A stretch of 64,000 nt of DNA, taken from Acanthaster planci. Taxonomy: Eukaryota > Echinodermata > Asteroidea > Valvatida > Acanthasteridae. Below are positions 35,201 to 48,412 of this stretch, in pieces. Numbering within the stretch: the first letter of the stretch is position 1; the number at the start of each line of letters is the position of its first letter. The notes under the pieces are model-generated. The model made no database searches and was not told the DNA's origin. It was given only the letters and a program-made list of their open reading frames with translations. Position numbers and translations under genes: made by a program. The stretch lies in NCBI RefSeq assembly GCF_001949145.1, contig NW_019091372.1, positions 1,757,964-1,821,963 on the forward strand. The letters are read 5' to 3'.

Positions 35201-37307
35201 AAGAGACAATTGATGGGAAGAGAAGAGAGAATGAAACAGCAACGTGAAATGAAGAGGCAGTTTTACCGATGGTAAACAATCCATGGGGTTAATCAATAAA
35301 GGAAATCTAAACTAGTATGCGACAAATCCATGGCATCCGACAGATTCGAAAAGTAAAGAGTGTTAGATGTTTACAGAAAGGCTTGTTTAGTTTAACTTTA
35401 AAAGTACATGTGTTCAGGTTAGTGAATGACAAAGGAGCCTTTCATATCAGTCGGTAAGTTTTTCAACTTTTTGGGAAAAGAAAAGATTAAGGTTGAGTGA
35501 AAGGTGTTCAAATCAAGACAGGGTTTTGCCTTCACAGAAATTAGTATCATGGTGAAGTTTAGGAAACAACCTCGTCCAGGTCTTTTTGTGAACACAGTCA
35601 ATTGTCTAAGCTTTGAAATGCACCAACCTGTCATGCTAGTGAGTAACGGGTATCGATACCGAGCGCACAGTTTTGAGCCGTCCTCCAGCACGATGAATCG
35701 ATTCTTCTCCCGCCCGCACTTCTCGAGACCGCCCGGTTCAAAAGATCGGACCGTTTGTTTCGATATTCGGTCCTTCCACTCGTCCAGCTCCCGTTGACTA
35801 AATCCTGGGATAGAGAATAACCGATACAACAGTCATTCATAAGCGATGAAACTTCCATTGTTTTTTACTCTTAGTGTTGTTGGAGATTGCATAAGATTCA
35901 GTGTTGGCCAGAAGTGCAGAACAAGTGGCATGCATGGGCACACTGCCTGGGCGCCCATTGAATCACACCAGAGAATATGCAATGTCCTGAGTCCCGTCCA
36001 GACTCACTGGCTACGGTCTGAAGTGTGCACCAGAGAAGCTGTAAGCAAACGGCTAAAGCTGTTCCCAACACATGTATCAGTTATTGTTAGCCGTAGCCAC
36101 GTGATTCTGATGCAGCCTACGACTGGACGCCCGACTAAAATGGAGCTGATGTGTCTGCGATTGCAGATACTTCGTGTTTCGCAGCGGGAACACGGTTTTT
36201 ACGAAAAGACGAATTCCTCCATTCTTACCAAAAGTAAACTTTCGAGAAAATGGTGTTTGAAGTTGGTCACTTTTTTTAAAAGAGAATTTGAACAGATTAA
36301 CTCTAAGAGTTGATTTTATTTAATAGTAGATGGAGACCTGACCCACCTTTTGGTGTTGCAGTGTCAATTTCAGCAGACCAGTACAAGTCATCCTCGATGA
36401 CAGGAACTCCTTCCATGCTGACCAATCGGCCGAGGCTGTCCCAGTGAGTGGTGGGAGATTGTCTATGTTTCCGAGACCCCCCTTCTCTCTTTGGTTTGCT
36501 GAATTCTAAACTGGGAGCGTCACTGGGCGGTGAGTTGAAAACACTTTCTGATTTTGAGAGAACTGGATCTTTGTGAGGTGTTGCGTGCACAGTGGGATCG
36601 TTTGATAAAGAGCTTTGCAACAGACCTGACCCTGCAGGGGATGTACCCGAGTGACTTGGTTTTCTCAAGTGGAGATTCGTTTGAGTTGCTTGGTGGTAGT
36701 TGCCACTCTGTGCACAAGTTGAAGTTTGGCAAGAATCGGCAAGGGGAGTCCCTGAGTGTTTGTTGTCCTCAACATGAGGAGAATAGTTGGCTTGTGTTGA
36801 CACCAACGACGGCCCACCATTCTTCAAGTGGCGGTCGGCGTCGGGATCCTGCCCGACGCTTCCCTTGGGGACCGGCTCCGCGAGAGAAACGGCGTCGACG
36901 TCGGCAAAGTAGTCTCCCTTGGCCAGGCTGGCCAGGGCCACGAAGCCAGCCTCCTCCAGCTCCTGGACCGCCCGTTCATCCGCCTCAGGAAGCTCCCCCC
37001 GGATCTGGGCCGGATAGTGGATGGCCTGGCCGATCACGTGATTAAGCAGGCCCTTGTAGATGGTGCGGTTGACCCTCTGCTGGTGGTGGCGGTCCGACAG
37101 ATCCAGGACCCCCCTGACTGCACGCACCGTCCGCTCGAACTCCCCCTGTAGATCCACGTCCAGGCAGATCCTGCCTCGCGCACGGAACTCTTCGCCAAGT
37201 TCGGATCCGTGCGACGCTTGCGCCCAACCGCCGGCATGATAAAGGAGAAGAACCGACAAGCAAAAGCTGACATCGACAAGCCCAACAAATACCTGTCGTC
37301 TGCTCAT
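31819..37307 (-). CDS. fjx1: Four-jointed box kinase (Fjx1), five exons, 640 aa
   Basis: Minus-strand exons 37307-36347, 35804-35628, 33456-33276, 32649-32500 and 32272-31819 join with matching phases (1,1,2,2), total 1923 bases with stop. Four-jointed is a Golgi type II membrane kinase that phosphorylates Ser/Thr in cadherin repeats of Fat and Dachsous and tunes planar cell polarity. Seen here: a signal anchor (FVGLVDVSFCLSVLLLY, residues about 7-23), a long low-complexity stalk to about residue 280, then family landmarks in order: DDLYWSAEID, GFSQRELDEW, CGREKNRFIVLEDG with CARYRYP, YHLARMLGL, WSDLLVFDYL with HFDR (to residue 490), and VDNESGL with the DNE triplet at 527-529, which is needed for Drosophila Fj activity. 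The chosen start is the only Met before the anchor in a frame that opens at 37394. NRT and NLT sequons are present. The stalk makes it longer than I expect for the vertebrate protein. Confidence 0.9.
32500..32649 (-). CDS. fjx1: fjx1 exon 4 (catalytic-loop block)
   Basis: 150 bases after TTTCATTGCAG, ending TTGACAG|GTGAGA. It encodes LTIGELSSLVQWSDLLVFDY then LIAHFD. The WSDLLVFDYL...FDR block is the Four-jointed counterpart of the catalytic-loop region of Fam20-type kinases. Confidence 0.9.
33276..33456 (-). CDS. fjx1: fjx1 exon 3
   Basis: 181 bases between a CTGACCAG acceptor and a GTAAGT donor. It encodes ELYSYHLARMLGLTNLPPL and WQDGKVVMLTKWIEGLE, matching the conserved block that follows the CARYR motif in Four-jointed proteins. 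It lies opposite an unrelated plus-strand frame. Confidence 0.85.
33457..35627 (-). other. fjx1 intron 2
   Basis: The longest intron of fjx1 (2.17 kb). A 14-base perfect palindrome, GCCTGACGTCAGGC (34604-34617), contains a consensus cAMP-response element TGACGTCA. No nested gene is supported. Confidence 0.6.
34604..34617. promoter_or_regulatory. Palindromic CRE-like site in fjx1 intron 2
   Basis: GCCTGACGTCAGGC is a perfect palindrome with TGACGTCA at its centre, the consensus for CREB/ATF dimers. Function is inferred from the motif only. Confidence 0.3.
35628..35804 (-). CDS. fjx1: fjx1 exon 2
   Basis: 177 bases after a CTATCCCAG acceptor, ending TGACAG|GTTGGT. It encodes FSQRELDEWKDRI, CGREKNRFIVLEDGS and CARYRYPLLTSMTG. 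The donor was chosen because it joins in frame to exon 3 and aligns with the family across the join. Confidence 0.85.
36347..37307 (-). CDS. fjx1: fjx1 exon 1 (signal anchor, stalk, start of kinase region)
   Basis: 320 codons plus one base, ending AAAAG|GTGGGT. It begins MSRRQVFVGL with a membrane anchor. A mixed charged region follows (for example EFERTVRAVRGVLDLSDRHH), then a Ser/Thr/His/Pro-rich stalk. It closes with EDDLYWSAEIDTATPK, the first conserved block. Confidence 0.85.
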
Positions 37308-40300
37308 CTCTTCCGCAAAGCTCTCGGCCGACACCCAGTCAATATCTCCGATTTCAGAGATGCATGAAGGTTCCAGCCTGAAGAAAAGTACCAACAGGAT
37401 GATATTTCATTGCGGACGATTTGACAGGAAGTCGGGTCAGGATTTATTTCATCATTAGTGTCAGTCCAGACGTCGCAAAAGAGACGGGGGACAAAAAACA
37501 GAGGACCTTTCTCAGTAACACTGAAAACAGAAATTCAAAATGCAGATTTCAACTTCTACAAATTAGTTTGACATCATTAGAGATTAGATGAATCCAGTGC
37601 GTCCCCCTTTTAGAAATAAAAATTTAGTTTGGAAAGGCTACACTCATGACCAAATTATTTTGGGGACTTTTCCCAGCGTTGTATTCTTCAAGCGTGTTGC
37701 AATGGTTCCCGCGCAGATTCTCGTGCGTCATGTCTTTTACACACATAATAGGCATGTGAGGTATTCACTTTGACACTACTTCTACTGACGTACAGAAATC
37801 CCCTAAACCCTTCGGGGAGTACTCGAACAGTGTATGTGGAAAAGATGTCCAAAGTTAAGACTGGGCGATCACGAATGTTCTTCACTTGATCTGATCGCTG
37901 CCTCCAACTTGCGATGACATTCAGGTGAATAAACTACTGTAGCAACTGGCCGGCAAATCATAGTCACAACGACCTGACATCGAGCCATTTGAATTGAATA
38001 GTTACACGCTCGTACATACAGTGATTAACGCTTTCAAAGCGCCAGCGCTTATTTGCGAGTTCGGCCTCAGACCACGTGCGAGTACTTTCCCTCACTGCCC
38101 ATGCGTACAAGGCAACCAATGAAGATGGGCTCTTCACTCTCTTTGCTCCAATGCGGCCAGCTTTCGAGTTCAGTTCGTCACACCACTCATCCCAGGGCGA
38201 TTAATCATCAGAAAGTAACCACTAAGTTAACAATTCCTTTTGGCGGAATGATCCCAAGTTTGCCAATTACAGTATAAAAGCTGGTAGCTATAGGCGGCTT
38301 ATAATGCACCAGAAGTAATACTCAGTTTATATCCTCCGAGGCTTCAAACTGACACGACTTATCCGCAGTGTCCTATCATACGTCTTATGCATAACAGTTG
38401 CTGTTCAAACATAATGCTAGACAATGATGATCTCACTTGTTTGGTTTGGGTCTATTGATTGATCAATTAAGACGTGAAACGAGCTCTAGAGTCGGTAAAT
38501 ATTTAACTTTGGCTTGTGAAAGTTTGTATTTAATGCAGCGCCGCGTGCACAGTGACTCATAGCAGACGTGTTTTGCTTACGTACGTCACCGCCCAGACTA
38601 GAAGGTGGGAGACTATCAGAGGTCACATGAGCAGGGTGGAAGATTAAACTTTCATTCGTATTCATCCCTTGTTTGATTTAGGCATGTTGGTTTTGCAGAG
38701 AACTGGAAAGGATGCGTTGTTTTCGCACGACCCGGTATTTGTGATATAATAGGCTCTAGTTTGCCTATACATAAGCCCCATCTGTGTGACTTTCCCACAG
38801 TTTTGTGAACGGCAATTAGACACCAGCAATGCCCGAATGGCGCTATATAGTGTCGCGCAGGTAGGCGCCATGTTGGAAACGACAGGCATACCTGGTGATT
38901 CTTCCATTCCACTCTTATCTTCAAATCTGTATTACTCAGCACGATTCATCTCTTGTTGAAAAAAAAACCCGATGTTGGTATAGCGAAATCGGTCAATAGT
39001 CTTAAATGCATGTTTACCCCATTTAATACAAACACCGTGACAGTGGCATTATGAAGCTGCAACCGCGAGACACAAGAATATTGAGGCGTCACTTGGCTAT
39101 TTGTAAAGGTCACCATAAGGGTCAGAGTTTCTGACAGTCAACTCGAATATTAACGACGACTCTTATTGTATTGAAACTTGCGTTTCATGGAAATGAGTTT
39201 TAAGGAGGAAGAGGTTTATTAATAAGTTTTTCCCTCTTTCAGCTACAACCAGCAAGGGCAAGGATTACCCAGGTTCTAACAATTCATTGGTAAACTAGGC
39301 CCAGCCTTCAATTTGTGACGTGAACCACAAAGTTTCCATTCACCATTATGGGTTGTCAGTCACCCAGAAGGAAGCCATTAGAAAGAGATCGTGAGAAATG
39401 AACACTACCTTCCTGATCTGTACAGACTATGTATAAACACAGTTAATGGTAAAAGCATGTCTGTGAGTAAAGTGATACGTGGGCTGACATGTACCACACT
39501 GTTAACATACATGTGGGCTAACACCCTTAGTCACATTAATTTTTCGAGGAATGCCTTTCCAACGATGGCCCCTAAACGTCATGTGGTAAGACGTCAGGCA
39601 GGACACAGTAAGGTTGTACCCCGATATTCCAGGGCTTCTAATGACACATATTTTCGGGTCCATTTTTTTTGTCGATAACGCAGCATCACAAGTTGGCACA
39701 GGTGAACCTCCTAACACTGAAAAGGACAAGACTATGTAACGAAGTTGCTAACACTTTGGTCAAATGTATGTTGCAAAATAATCGTCTCTACTTTTTAGGT
39801 CTAAATTCAAATATTATGGAAGAACGAGGTTCAACGATAAAAACAACACTGCGTCATTTACATACTGGAAATTCTACGGTGTATTTGGCAGACGAGAGTT
39901 ATAAAAAGACCTCAACGTTATGTTGGAATGAACTGGACAGAGTTTTGAGAAGTACTAACTCAAAGGTGGTGTTGTGAAGCATCATTCCCGGGGCAAAATT
40001 TATCGACAGACACCACAGGAGTTTGCTTCATGTGATATGCCGAAAAAAAAGATGAATATTCAGCATGAAACGAAATTTGAGAGTAAAAGAATCCTACACG
40101 TTTGCAAAAACTGTCCATGGGCAAGTTCATGTCAGAAGTTTCAGGGTACCCCTAAAGACCTTCGTTTGGACATAATTGTGAGCTATCTCAGTGTCGCTAC
40201 AAGCATAGGCTTCTATGGAAAGCAGACTGAAATCTTTGGACCAGGCAGTGACATCATGTTGGCTTCAGAACACATGACCAAGGTGGTACCACTTACCGAT

Positions 40301-41299
40301 AATTATCAACTTACCCCTCAACTGGCGATGAACTGAATATTTAATAAGACGACAGGCTGGACGGTCGGGTGCCGAAGTACCATGCGAAGAACCTCCTGTC
40401 AGCCAGCTTTCAGCCGCTTGTTTCTGGACCGACTGCACCTCTGCTTCGAGTCATTAACGCTGCAACAGCTTCTGTAAAAAAAAGTGAAATAAACCGATCT
40501 CCAAGAAAAATAAATAAGAAGATAGAGTTTTGGGCCGACAGAGTACCTTTACACGCACAAAGGGCCGAGCCAACGTCCCACAAAGGACCACTATCTACTT
40601 GTATCACACGTCCTTGAATAGATTCAAGAAATCAGGCAGAACTTATTGAGACTCCGTACAATGGAAGTCAAAGCAGAAAGAATAATCTAGTTTCGGCTGC
40701 TGTGAGAATTATATGGCTAGGTGCACGCACAAAGGGCATTATCGACGCGGCCTTTAGTTTCAATGTTATTTCAAAGGGGAAAGGGGAGCGGAATGGGTGC
40801 ACATTCGATAAGCCACAACTAACTTTATTCACTGACCGAACAAATGAGATTAATCTGAATCACTTGTCCGTGTGCAGATTGTGTTCTGTACCACGTGAAG
40901 AGGAGCAGTGTTTTGCTTTGACTCGGGCGACACCTATTTCCCACGTACTGTCGTGACCCCAGACTGTTTTCTCGCCGTTAAAAAGCCACGGCAATAGACT
41001 GAATTCATGTCTCGCATGTTGAATTGAAAGTGAGGTGAAATTTCCATTCTGGAAACCTGAGAGTAAAATACCAACGACGGAATAAAAGTTCATATGAATT
41101 CATTCCAGGCTTTGTCTGGAATAATTTAAAATTTGTCATGATTTATTTCTAAATAGACCCTAAGCCACATTTAAAAAACAACTGGGAGTGAGATTTGGAA
41201 CCCAAATGGTCTGGCATGTCCCCATTTCACAGATTACATCGAATACGAAAGGGTCAAGGAACAAGATAAAGAGTGGCTTCCCCGCGAAGAAGGTCTGCG
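37308..41299. other. Upstream flank of fjx1 and intergenic DNA
   Basis: It presumably includes the fjx1 5' UTR and promoter (reading leftwards), but no TATA box on the minus strand stands out. The 39.4-40.9 kb frames look random. Confidence 0.3.
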
Positions 41300-41610
41300 C
41301 GCCTGAACTGAGCTCAGAGAGTTCTGAGAGCCAAGGCATTGGAGAACTGTGGCGCTGAACCAAAGGCCTGGAACGAGGGCTTCCATTTTTGAGCAAAGTT
41401 GGACGCAATCGTGTCCAAAAGTGGCACTGTGTAGCCGTTTTGCAAAGGGACGTTTTTTCTTTCAAAATGACTACTTTTCCCAGTCAGGGAAGTATCCTTT
41501 GCTTTACGGGTAGTCTGTTTTGGGTGAGAATTTCTCAAAAAGTCATTGGCCAACCCACCAAAAATTGAAAAGAAATTGAAAGACGACATATTGATCATCG
41601 TTTTTCTGTG
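41300..41610 (+). repeat. Dispersed repeat family (TTTGGGTGAGAATTTCTC), copy 2
   Basis: It shares TTTTGCAAAG, GGTAGTCTGTTTTGGGTGAG, AATTTCTCAAAAAGTCA and TTTTTCTGTGCAGCCTG with the copy at 29985. It is more diverged at its left end. Confidence 0.6.
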
Positions 41611-44600
41611 CAGCCTGTGAACACCTGTGAAAATTGTATTCTAAAAATATGTTTGAAGTAAAGGAATTTATAACTGGTGTCTACTGGACTTTATTTACCT
41701 GAGTGCACTGCAGTGACATCGATCTACACCATCTTGGGTCAACGGGGAGAGCGGGGGGCATAATTATCTGTTTGAGACCGATACAGCCCGAGGTCACTCT
41801 TCTATTCTCCACAAGTGCGGCTACCTCTCCTTTGAACAGGGACCCTCCCTCAAAAATGGTTGGGGTTTAATTTAGTCGGTCCCTTTTGTAATTCTGGGGA
41901 TTTGGTCTCGCCTTGAAGATAGACAAATCAGCGGTGGAATGGCAAAACAAATCACAAGGACTATCTGGAAAAAAAGTCTAAAGACTTTGAAGGACTTTTT
42001 AATTCCTCCCTTGGGGATTGCAAAAAAAGAAAGTATGGGCTTCACGGGATGGGCAAGTTACTATTTTTCTTCAATAATAACAACTATTAAGAATAATTCG
42101 ACGGGTTGGGCAACGTCACACTTCTCGCTGACCTCAACGACCATAGAATCAGTAAATTAAATAACCTGCATTTCTGTTTATTCACGCCGGGAAAGACGGT
42201 CAAGGGTCAAGAGAAAAAGTTTGGTCTTTGGCACACGCATGCCAACACCCGTATGTCTATAGTTTTGTTTGTATCTGTTTAACTGTGCTGTTTTCAGTTG
42301 TTTTCATTTTGTAATAAGAAGGGGAAAAGACTGAGCTAAGTTGTTTCGTGCGCGTGCGCGGAGTTAACACCACCAATTTTCACCTGAATGTGCACAAAAC
42401 CGTAGCGCTGTGTTCTCTACACTTCTAGGGATACCTGGTGTCATGGCCTCGCGCCAGTGCGGCTCAAACCTTTGGCTATACCGTGAGGAAAGTCTTAAGC
42501 CCAAGCCTTGCCGTCGACTATACCCTACCACTCAAAGTCTCCCACGCCCTCTTGTCTGTTCTACTCTTCCTACGTTCGGATTGTTTTCGGATTGGGGAAG
42601 ACTCATTACGTAAGATGGTTTACTGTGAGACGGATAGTCAGCCACCATATCACCTTATTGGCTATTATTCCCGTTGTTCGTTACCTGTCCTAAGAAAGGT
42701 TATGAAATATCCATCGTTATCGATTAATCAGTCAATTACAGCTAAATGCAAACTGATTGTTATTGGCCAATCTGATGGCCGAAGTGGGAAGAAAGAAAAC
42801 GAAAGCTGGCCTCGATAAAAAAAAACTTCAGCCCCTGGATCTTCCATAAATTTTAACCCAGCACCCAGTGTTGCTAAAGAAAAGATCATTTTCTTCTAAG
42901 AGAGCCTTTCTTCATTTCAAGGACACCGTAGGCGAGCAGCTATGACTTAGGAGCATGGAAGAAGAAAATGACGTAACATGCAATTCGATACGGTGACAAA
43001 AATACTCGTACCGCGGTGTCCGTGCACGTGCCTAGGTGCCTGGGCACCTCGCGTACAGCCAGTTTTGGCAAGGGACCTCGAGTCGAGGCTACAATTTTAG
43101 CAAGCAATTTGAAACGGACCTATCCGTTATAACATATATTTGCAAATCTGTGGCTAATTATGACTTATATACAAATTAAACTACAGACAGCAATTACAAA
43201 ACGGAGTAAAGTCCAATTAGCATGAGCTTTCGTGGCTTCTTTTAGATGAGATATTGGAGAAGAAAAAAAGCTCTTGTTGTACCGGTAGTGCAGACTTTGG
43301 CTTATCCTACTGAGTTCTGCCAGCATAGTTACTTATGCATCCAGCAGATTTTTGATTATGTATTGTATTTGTCAAGAAAATCGATGGTTGGAATCGGATT
43401 TTCGGGCCAAATCCAACTCTCTGAGCCTAAACAGCATAAATACTGCTTTCAATACCGGACTTCAATCTCGCCTAAGTCGGGAAGACAAAAACATAATCTC
43501 CCTATCGGGAAAATAATTTGAATTGAAGGATCAGCGTTACCGAAGATCGGCTCAGAGGAGCTGGCATCTTAGTCGATCTCCAAGAGCACTATGAGTTGTC
43601 GCTATCGAGAATGAAGTTACTTTAACAGCAACCTGCGATACTCTGGCGACCATATTCGCCTTGACTCAAAAGTCACACAGGCATTGAGCAGATCACCGAT
43701 ATTTCACCATGCCAATATAACTATACGAAAATCAGCTATCCACATCCTCAAAATTCTTCCGACCGTCTCTCCTTAGAGTGGCCTCAATCCTCTAAAAGGT
43801 GTAACCGATTGCATAATGACGGTGTGAGCATGGCTGCCATCTTGCAGGCCAGTGTCCAGGAGGTTTCCTTGTGGAAAAACTGCTGGCCTGCTACAAGACT
43901 GCTACGAAGCAAAGCCATATAATACGTCTACTGCATTTTGGTCTGGGTCTAGAAGGAAAGAAATAACGGCTTTCCTTATGACATTGACCCAGCCCTTCCT
44001 CCCTCCAAATTCTGTGTATCTAAAATCCCCATTTGCTTATCTCCGGCACGTTTCAGTAACCAAACTGCCGCGGCATTAAAGTAATCGCGGGAACTGTTGA
44101 CCATCGGTGGTCAAAACTTGTCGCCTACAACGCTCTGCCGTGTTGTGGTTCGTGCGACGTGCCCGTAATACTGTAAATTTGCGAACTTTCTGTCAACACT
44201 CGACACAGGACTCATGTTCCTGTAATCGATTTTATTTTATGCAATCCGTCGAGGGTGCATATTGCTGCCTACTACACCATTCTCAAACTTATCACCATTA
44301 TAAAGCGGCGTTTTGGTTTTTCGCCATGATCACCACTCTCCCTATTCAATGTTCCCTATCTTTATTCCTACTTAGAACCAACGCTTTGGGGAGTTTTTTT
44401 CTTTGCCTGGGGTCTTGCTGGGTTACAATTATTACATGCTACCAACAAATGAGCTCAATCTATGAACGGAAATCCTGTTTGTTCCCCTTTCAAAGTCACG
44501 GGTTGATACCCACCTAAGGCGAGTAAACATAACGCTACGGGCATTGCCATATCCTTTTCTCGTCTAAAGAACGCCACAAAGTTTAGGAAGTCAAAAGAAG

Positions 44601-47600
44601 TTTGCTAAACCCATAATCCTGTTAATACTTGGGTCGGCAGACAATAAATGCCGCCCACATCTAGCATCACGAACCGGAGTAAGCGGTGAACAATACAGGC
44701 TGAAAAAACCACAGTCGAGCCATCAATTTCCATTAGACTTGCGTGCCAATTTTTTATAAAGAACTTTTCTTTTTCCTTGAGTTTGAATACGTTTTGAATA
44801 GCATTGCCCACAGTTCGAAGTATCTCGTTCGAAGGTTGCACTTTTTGACGAAATGAACCCCGACGACACCGTGATTCATCACGAATTTGTAACAACCCCA
44901 CGCACATACACACATTCCCGAAAAAAATTTCTGTCTGGCTGATGTCATTTCCAGATTTTGGTCCTCCCTTGATGTATTCTGCCATGCCCAATGTTCTTCC
45001 AAAGTGTAAGATAACATCTTGCCGGTGTTAGCGGTCACATCGGCGAACCGACCTGTATCTAAACTCGCTAAGGTAAAAACTAAATGTTAGGAATTCAGAT
45101 TTGCCCGCGTCAAAAGATTATACAAGAAAAAATAAATCGTCTTGAGGGTGCTTCACGACCCATGACCCTTTAGTCAATGTACGCTCCCATCAAGTTGCTG
45201 TAGCCCGGAGCACTAAGCACTAAGATGTACCCTGTATGTCCATCTTATCACAGTAATGCCACGGTGTTTGCGCGCAGTGTGGTGTACACGCCTTCAATAT
45301 GATCCTCTGAATTATAACGACTTGTGACTTGACATTACCAGACGGCGAAATCACGTCATTTTAGGAAAACCGGCGAGTGTGCCGCTGCACGGGTCTATCC
45401 AAAGGAAACTATTTACTTGACGTAGTGGTATGTCGAGTCCAAATTTTACGTTAACTTCAGTGCCACTTCTTCTAGACTACAAAAGGCTGTCATGTTCTTT
45501 GTTCGTAGAGCGCAGCTGGTGCCAGCGGGAGGCTGTTAGTCAACAAGCTTTTCCGTGACGTTTTTAAGGTCAGATGAAAAACGAAATCCCCATTATTTGC
45601 ACAAAAATACCGACTTCTTTAACTGGCACCCAAAACAGTACCACCCTCAGGCTTCAGAAAACGGACGAAGCACGAATATGATGGTAAACAGCAAAGCATG
45701 TAGTGTCCTGTTTCAAGTTTTGGAAAAAGTGTAGGTTAATACCAAAATTGTGTCTGGCTCAAGTAAAGTGTTTGTTTACGCATGGTTAAGTTTCGCTTTC
45801 AACCGTTCCGTAGTAATGCCTCAATATGAAAAGCCCCCTTTGAATGGTGGCACTCTGTTTAAGTCAATTAATTAAGGGCCAGTGTGAAATTGGCACAGTG
45901 ACTACAATAAACAAGAAGTTCTAGGCATGGAAACTGTCAGACAGCAAGTGCTTTTTTTGAAAGCCCACTTCAGAGATGCTTGGCCCATAAACAGGTCATA
46001 AGGGTGTTTTTGTGTTAAAGAATGACCAGTTCAAATTGACTTAAACGGGCCTCTGCGTTTTTTAATGTTGTTCCGCCCTTTGATGCGAAGGCCCGCCCAT
46101 GGCAAAGGGGTGTGAAGAGCACACTCGGCACGCATTAGTTGAGTAAACGTACTTAAAGTCTTAACAATTGGAGGTGTCAAGGGAACGGGTCCATCAGTCA
46201 ACTACGCAGACATGATGCTCATCGATGAGTAGATAGACACTTCCCTGGGTAAACCTGTAGGCATCCCAGAGCTGTGGCAGCGCCAGGGTGCGCGACCGCG
46301 TTGCCTTCGTTAACCTGGCTACAACCATGACACAAAACAAGAGCCCACGCTTGCACGTCGGAATCCTATACCTCCATTGATAAATCTTATTTAAGATTAG
46401 CCTCAAGGCGAAAAATTCCACACAAACCCACCCATCGGGGCTGAGTTGTTTCACATACGAAGTGTGGATATTCTTTTGTTCTCCTGTTGTTAAGACAACT
46501 TGGCAAAATCCTCCTTTTTCTCTCACGACGATAACTATTTCGAGTTGGATTTTTGATAACGATTTCCTGGACTGTTCCTCTTCACAAAAAAACCTGATCC
46601 CACAATGCATCTGAACCGTGTTTCGGAGAGGGGAAAACATTGTGTGGACTCATACAAGTCCACACAACGCCATCACACCCTACATCGCGTGGACTTCATT
46701 TGTGCAGAGGTCCACACTATGTATGCCACGCCTGCACACCGGAAATCAGTGTGGGCCCCATGACTGCAACTTGCGAGCAATCTTCGCATGCATCGGGGTG
46801 AGAGAGAATTATAACTACAGCCTCATTTTTGAATTTAATTTTGTCTCCCGGTTTTTGTTTAAACGAATGTCTGTGCAGAAGCCAAGATTTGCAACAGGAC
46901 TGCAGTAATACATCCCATGGATCCGTTTTATGAACTATTGCAAATCTACTTTGGTAAAAAGAATAAAAGCGCAGAAAATATGGGTTTCAATTACGTTAAC
47001 CAGTTTTACTAAAATGAACTCCAGAGTAAACAAAGGAGCTACCATCGGACTAGGCAAATTTCATCTGCAACAGTTCAGTCACTGTCCGAGACAAATTTTC
47101 GCGCACAGTCAAACAGTTCGATTTTTTCAACCTTTCCCGAGTTCACACGAATCGCAAGGAAATGTTACCTTAACAGTTCATATTAAACTCTCCAAAACAT
47201 AAAATAAATAAGACCCATACAAAAGTACAGCAGTAATGATGCCCCTTATCTCAGAATAAAACAATCCTACTTGCAAGCTTAAATGGTGCATTTTTTCAGT
47301 AAATGCAAGACCATGGGTAAAAAAATCGCCTTTTCTCCGACACTATTTACTATTCATCAAAATGACGTCAGAATACAGTGCGGTGTATAATGAGAGGAAA
47401 ATTGTACTCATTACATTTTTTCACGGCTGGGCAGTTCGATCCTTTTCCACTCGCCGGCACGGATTAGTGCCATCATCTTTCTGAATGACCGCATCAAAGG
47501 CTAATTACCTGGGTAACAGCCGTGGTCGATGCTTAAAAAAGTCGCTTTTATCCCCTCCTCCGTCAGCTGTCAACACTGTTGTGCTTTCCACTAGAAAATG

Positions 47601-48300
47601 ACAAGCCATTATCACACAGTGTCACTGTCAGAAGGGAGAAGTGGCTTGTGCCGACTAGCGCATGCTCAGTTGAATCCACGTGCCAGTGCAGCAGCATTGC
47701 GCATGGGCGCTTTTATGGGTTCATGCGGATAAGTCCCCATTAAGAACCGCACAGGTTCAGTTGGCACCGTTGCTCGCCACAACAAACACAAAAAGGTGGC
47801 GCTGACACGATCTCCCCTTCTTGGGCGGTCTATTGTCAAACAGTCGGGAGAAGTTTTCTCTTTGTTATCCCAAATCAGTGTTGTGTCGTAAGCAGCCAGT
47901 CAGACGAGTCGATTGTATTCGCTGTTTATTGGCGCAGCCGTTGGGCCTTTCCCTTCCAAAAGAAAACAAATTATAAGTGTGTTGTCATGCGGATCTTGCA
48001 ACAAGAGCACACACGTTTTCTTTTTTCAGCAAACCAACAGCTACAAAGTATGTCATTATATTGTCTGTTGCGTCACAGAGCAAAGCCCGAATCTAACCAG
48101 CAGAGACGCGCCTCTAAAGGTTTTCCTTGACTGCGCTTGTTTACGGGGAAGTGTGTACTTGGTACTATATCGGTAATTGGTTTGGGTTTTTTTGTTCCTG
48201 GTCCTGATTCTTCCTAGATTCTCCTATAGGGAAATTACCGAGGAGTTTACGTTCAACAGCTAGCTTACCTACCCAGCCGGGACTTGAACCAAATATCAAC
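41611..48300. other. Intergenic stretch, no supported gene
   Basis: Several frames of 75-150 codons occur (42438-42818 plus, 44107-44517 plus, 44605-44991 minus, 46194-46640 minus). None shows a family motif, so none is called. A plausible acceptor near 42427 and a GTAAGA donor near 42609 bracket one of them. Confidence 0.3.
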
Positions 48301-48412
48301 GGTACCATCCGAACATGCAGAATATGGATGGGACGACTTCGGGATATTTCGGTAATTTCCGGAAAACTCCAGTCTCGGTCACGGGGACATCGGGTGATAC
48401 CGGGCCCTTGAT

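Noticed and set aside
35846-36313. Plus-strand frame of 155 codons
   Set aside because: It lies almost wholly in fjx1 intron 1, antisense to the gene, and shows no domain.
36554-37151. Plus-strand Pro/Arg-rich frames over fjx1 exon 1
   Set aside because: They are antisense shadows of the GC-rich fjx1 coding strand.
38271-38278. TATA-like TATAAAAG on the plus strand
   Set aside because: No plus-strand gene follows. fjx1 reads the other way.
42427-42818. Exon-like frame with a CACTTCTAG acceptor and a GTAAGA donor near 42609
   Set aside because: Two frames are open in parallel, no family motif is visible, and no partner exon was found.
44605-44991. Minus-strand frame of 128 codons
   Set aside because: No recognisable domain and no clear splice borders. 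Codon use looks like the surrounding DNA.
46194-46640. Minus-strand frame of 148 codons
   Set aside because: No family recognised. Composition is not distinct from neighbouring non-coding sequence.
48280-48290. tRNA-like B box (GGTTCAAGTCC) on the minus strand
   Set aside because: No A box, cloverleaf stems or Pol III terminator at suitable positions. A lone B box is not enough for a tRNA or SINE call.
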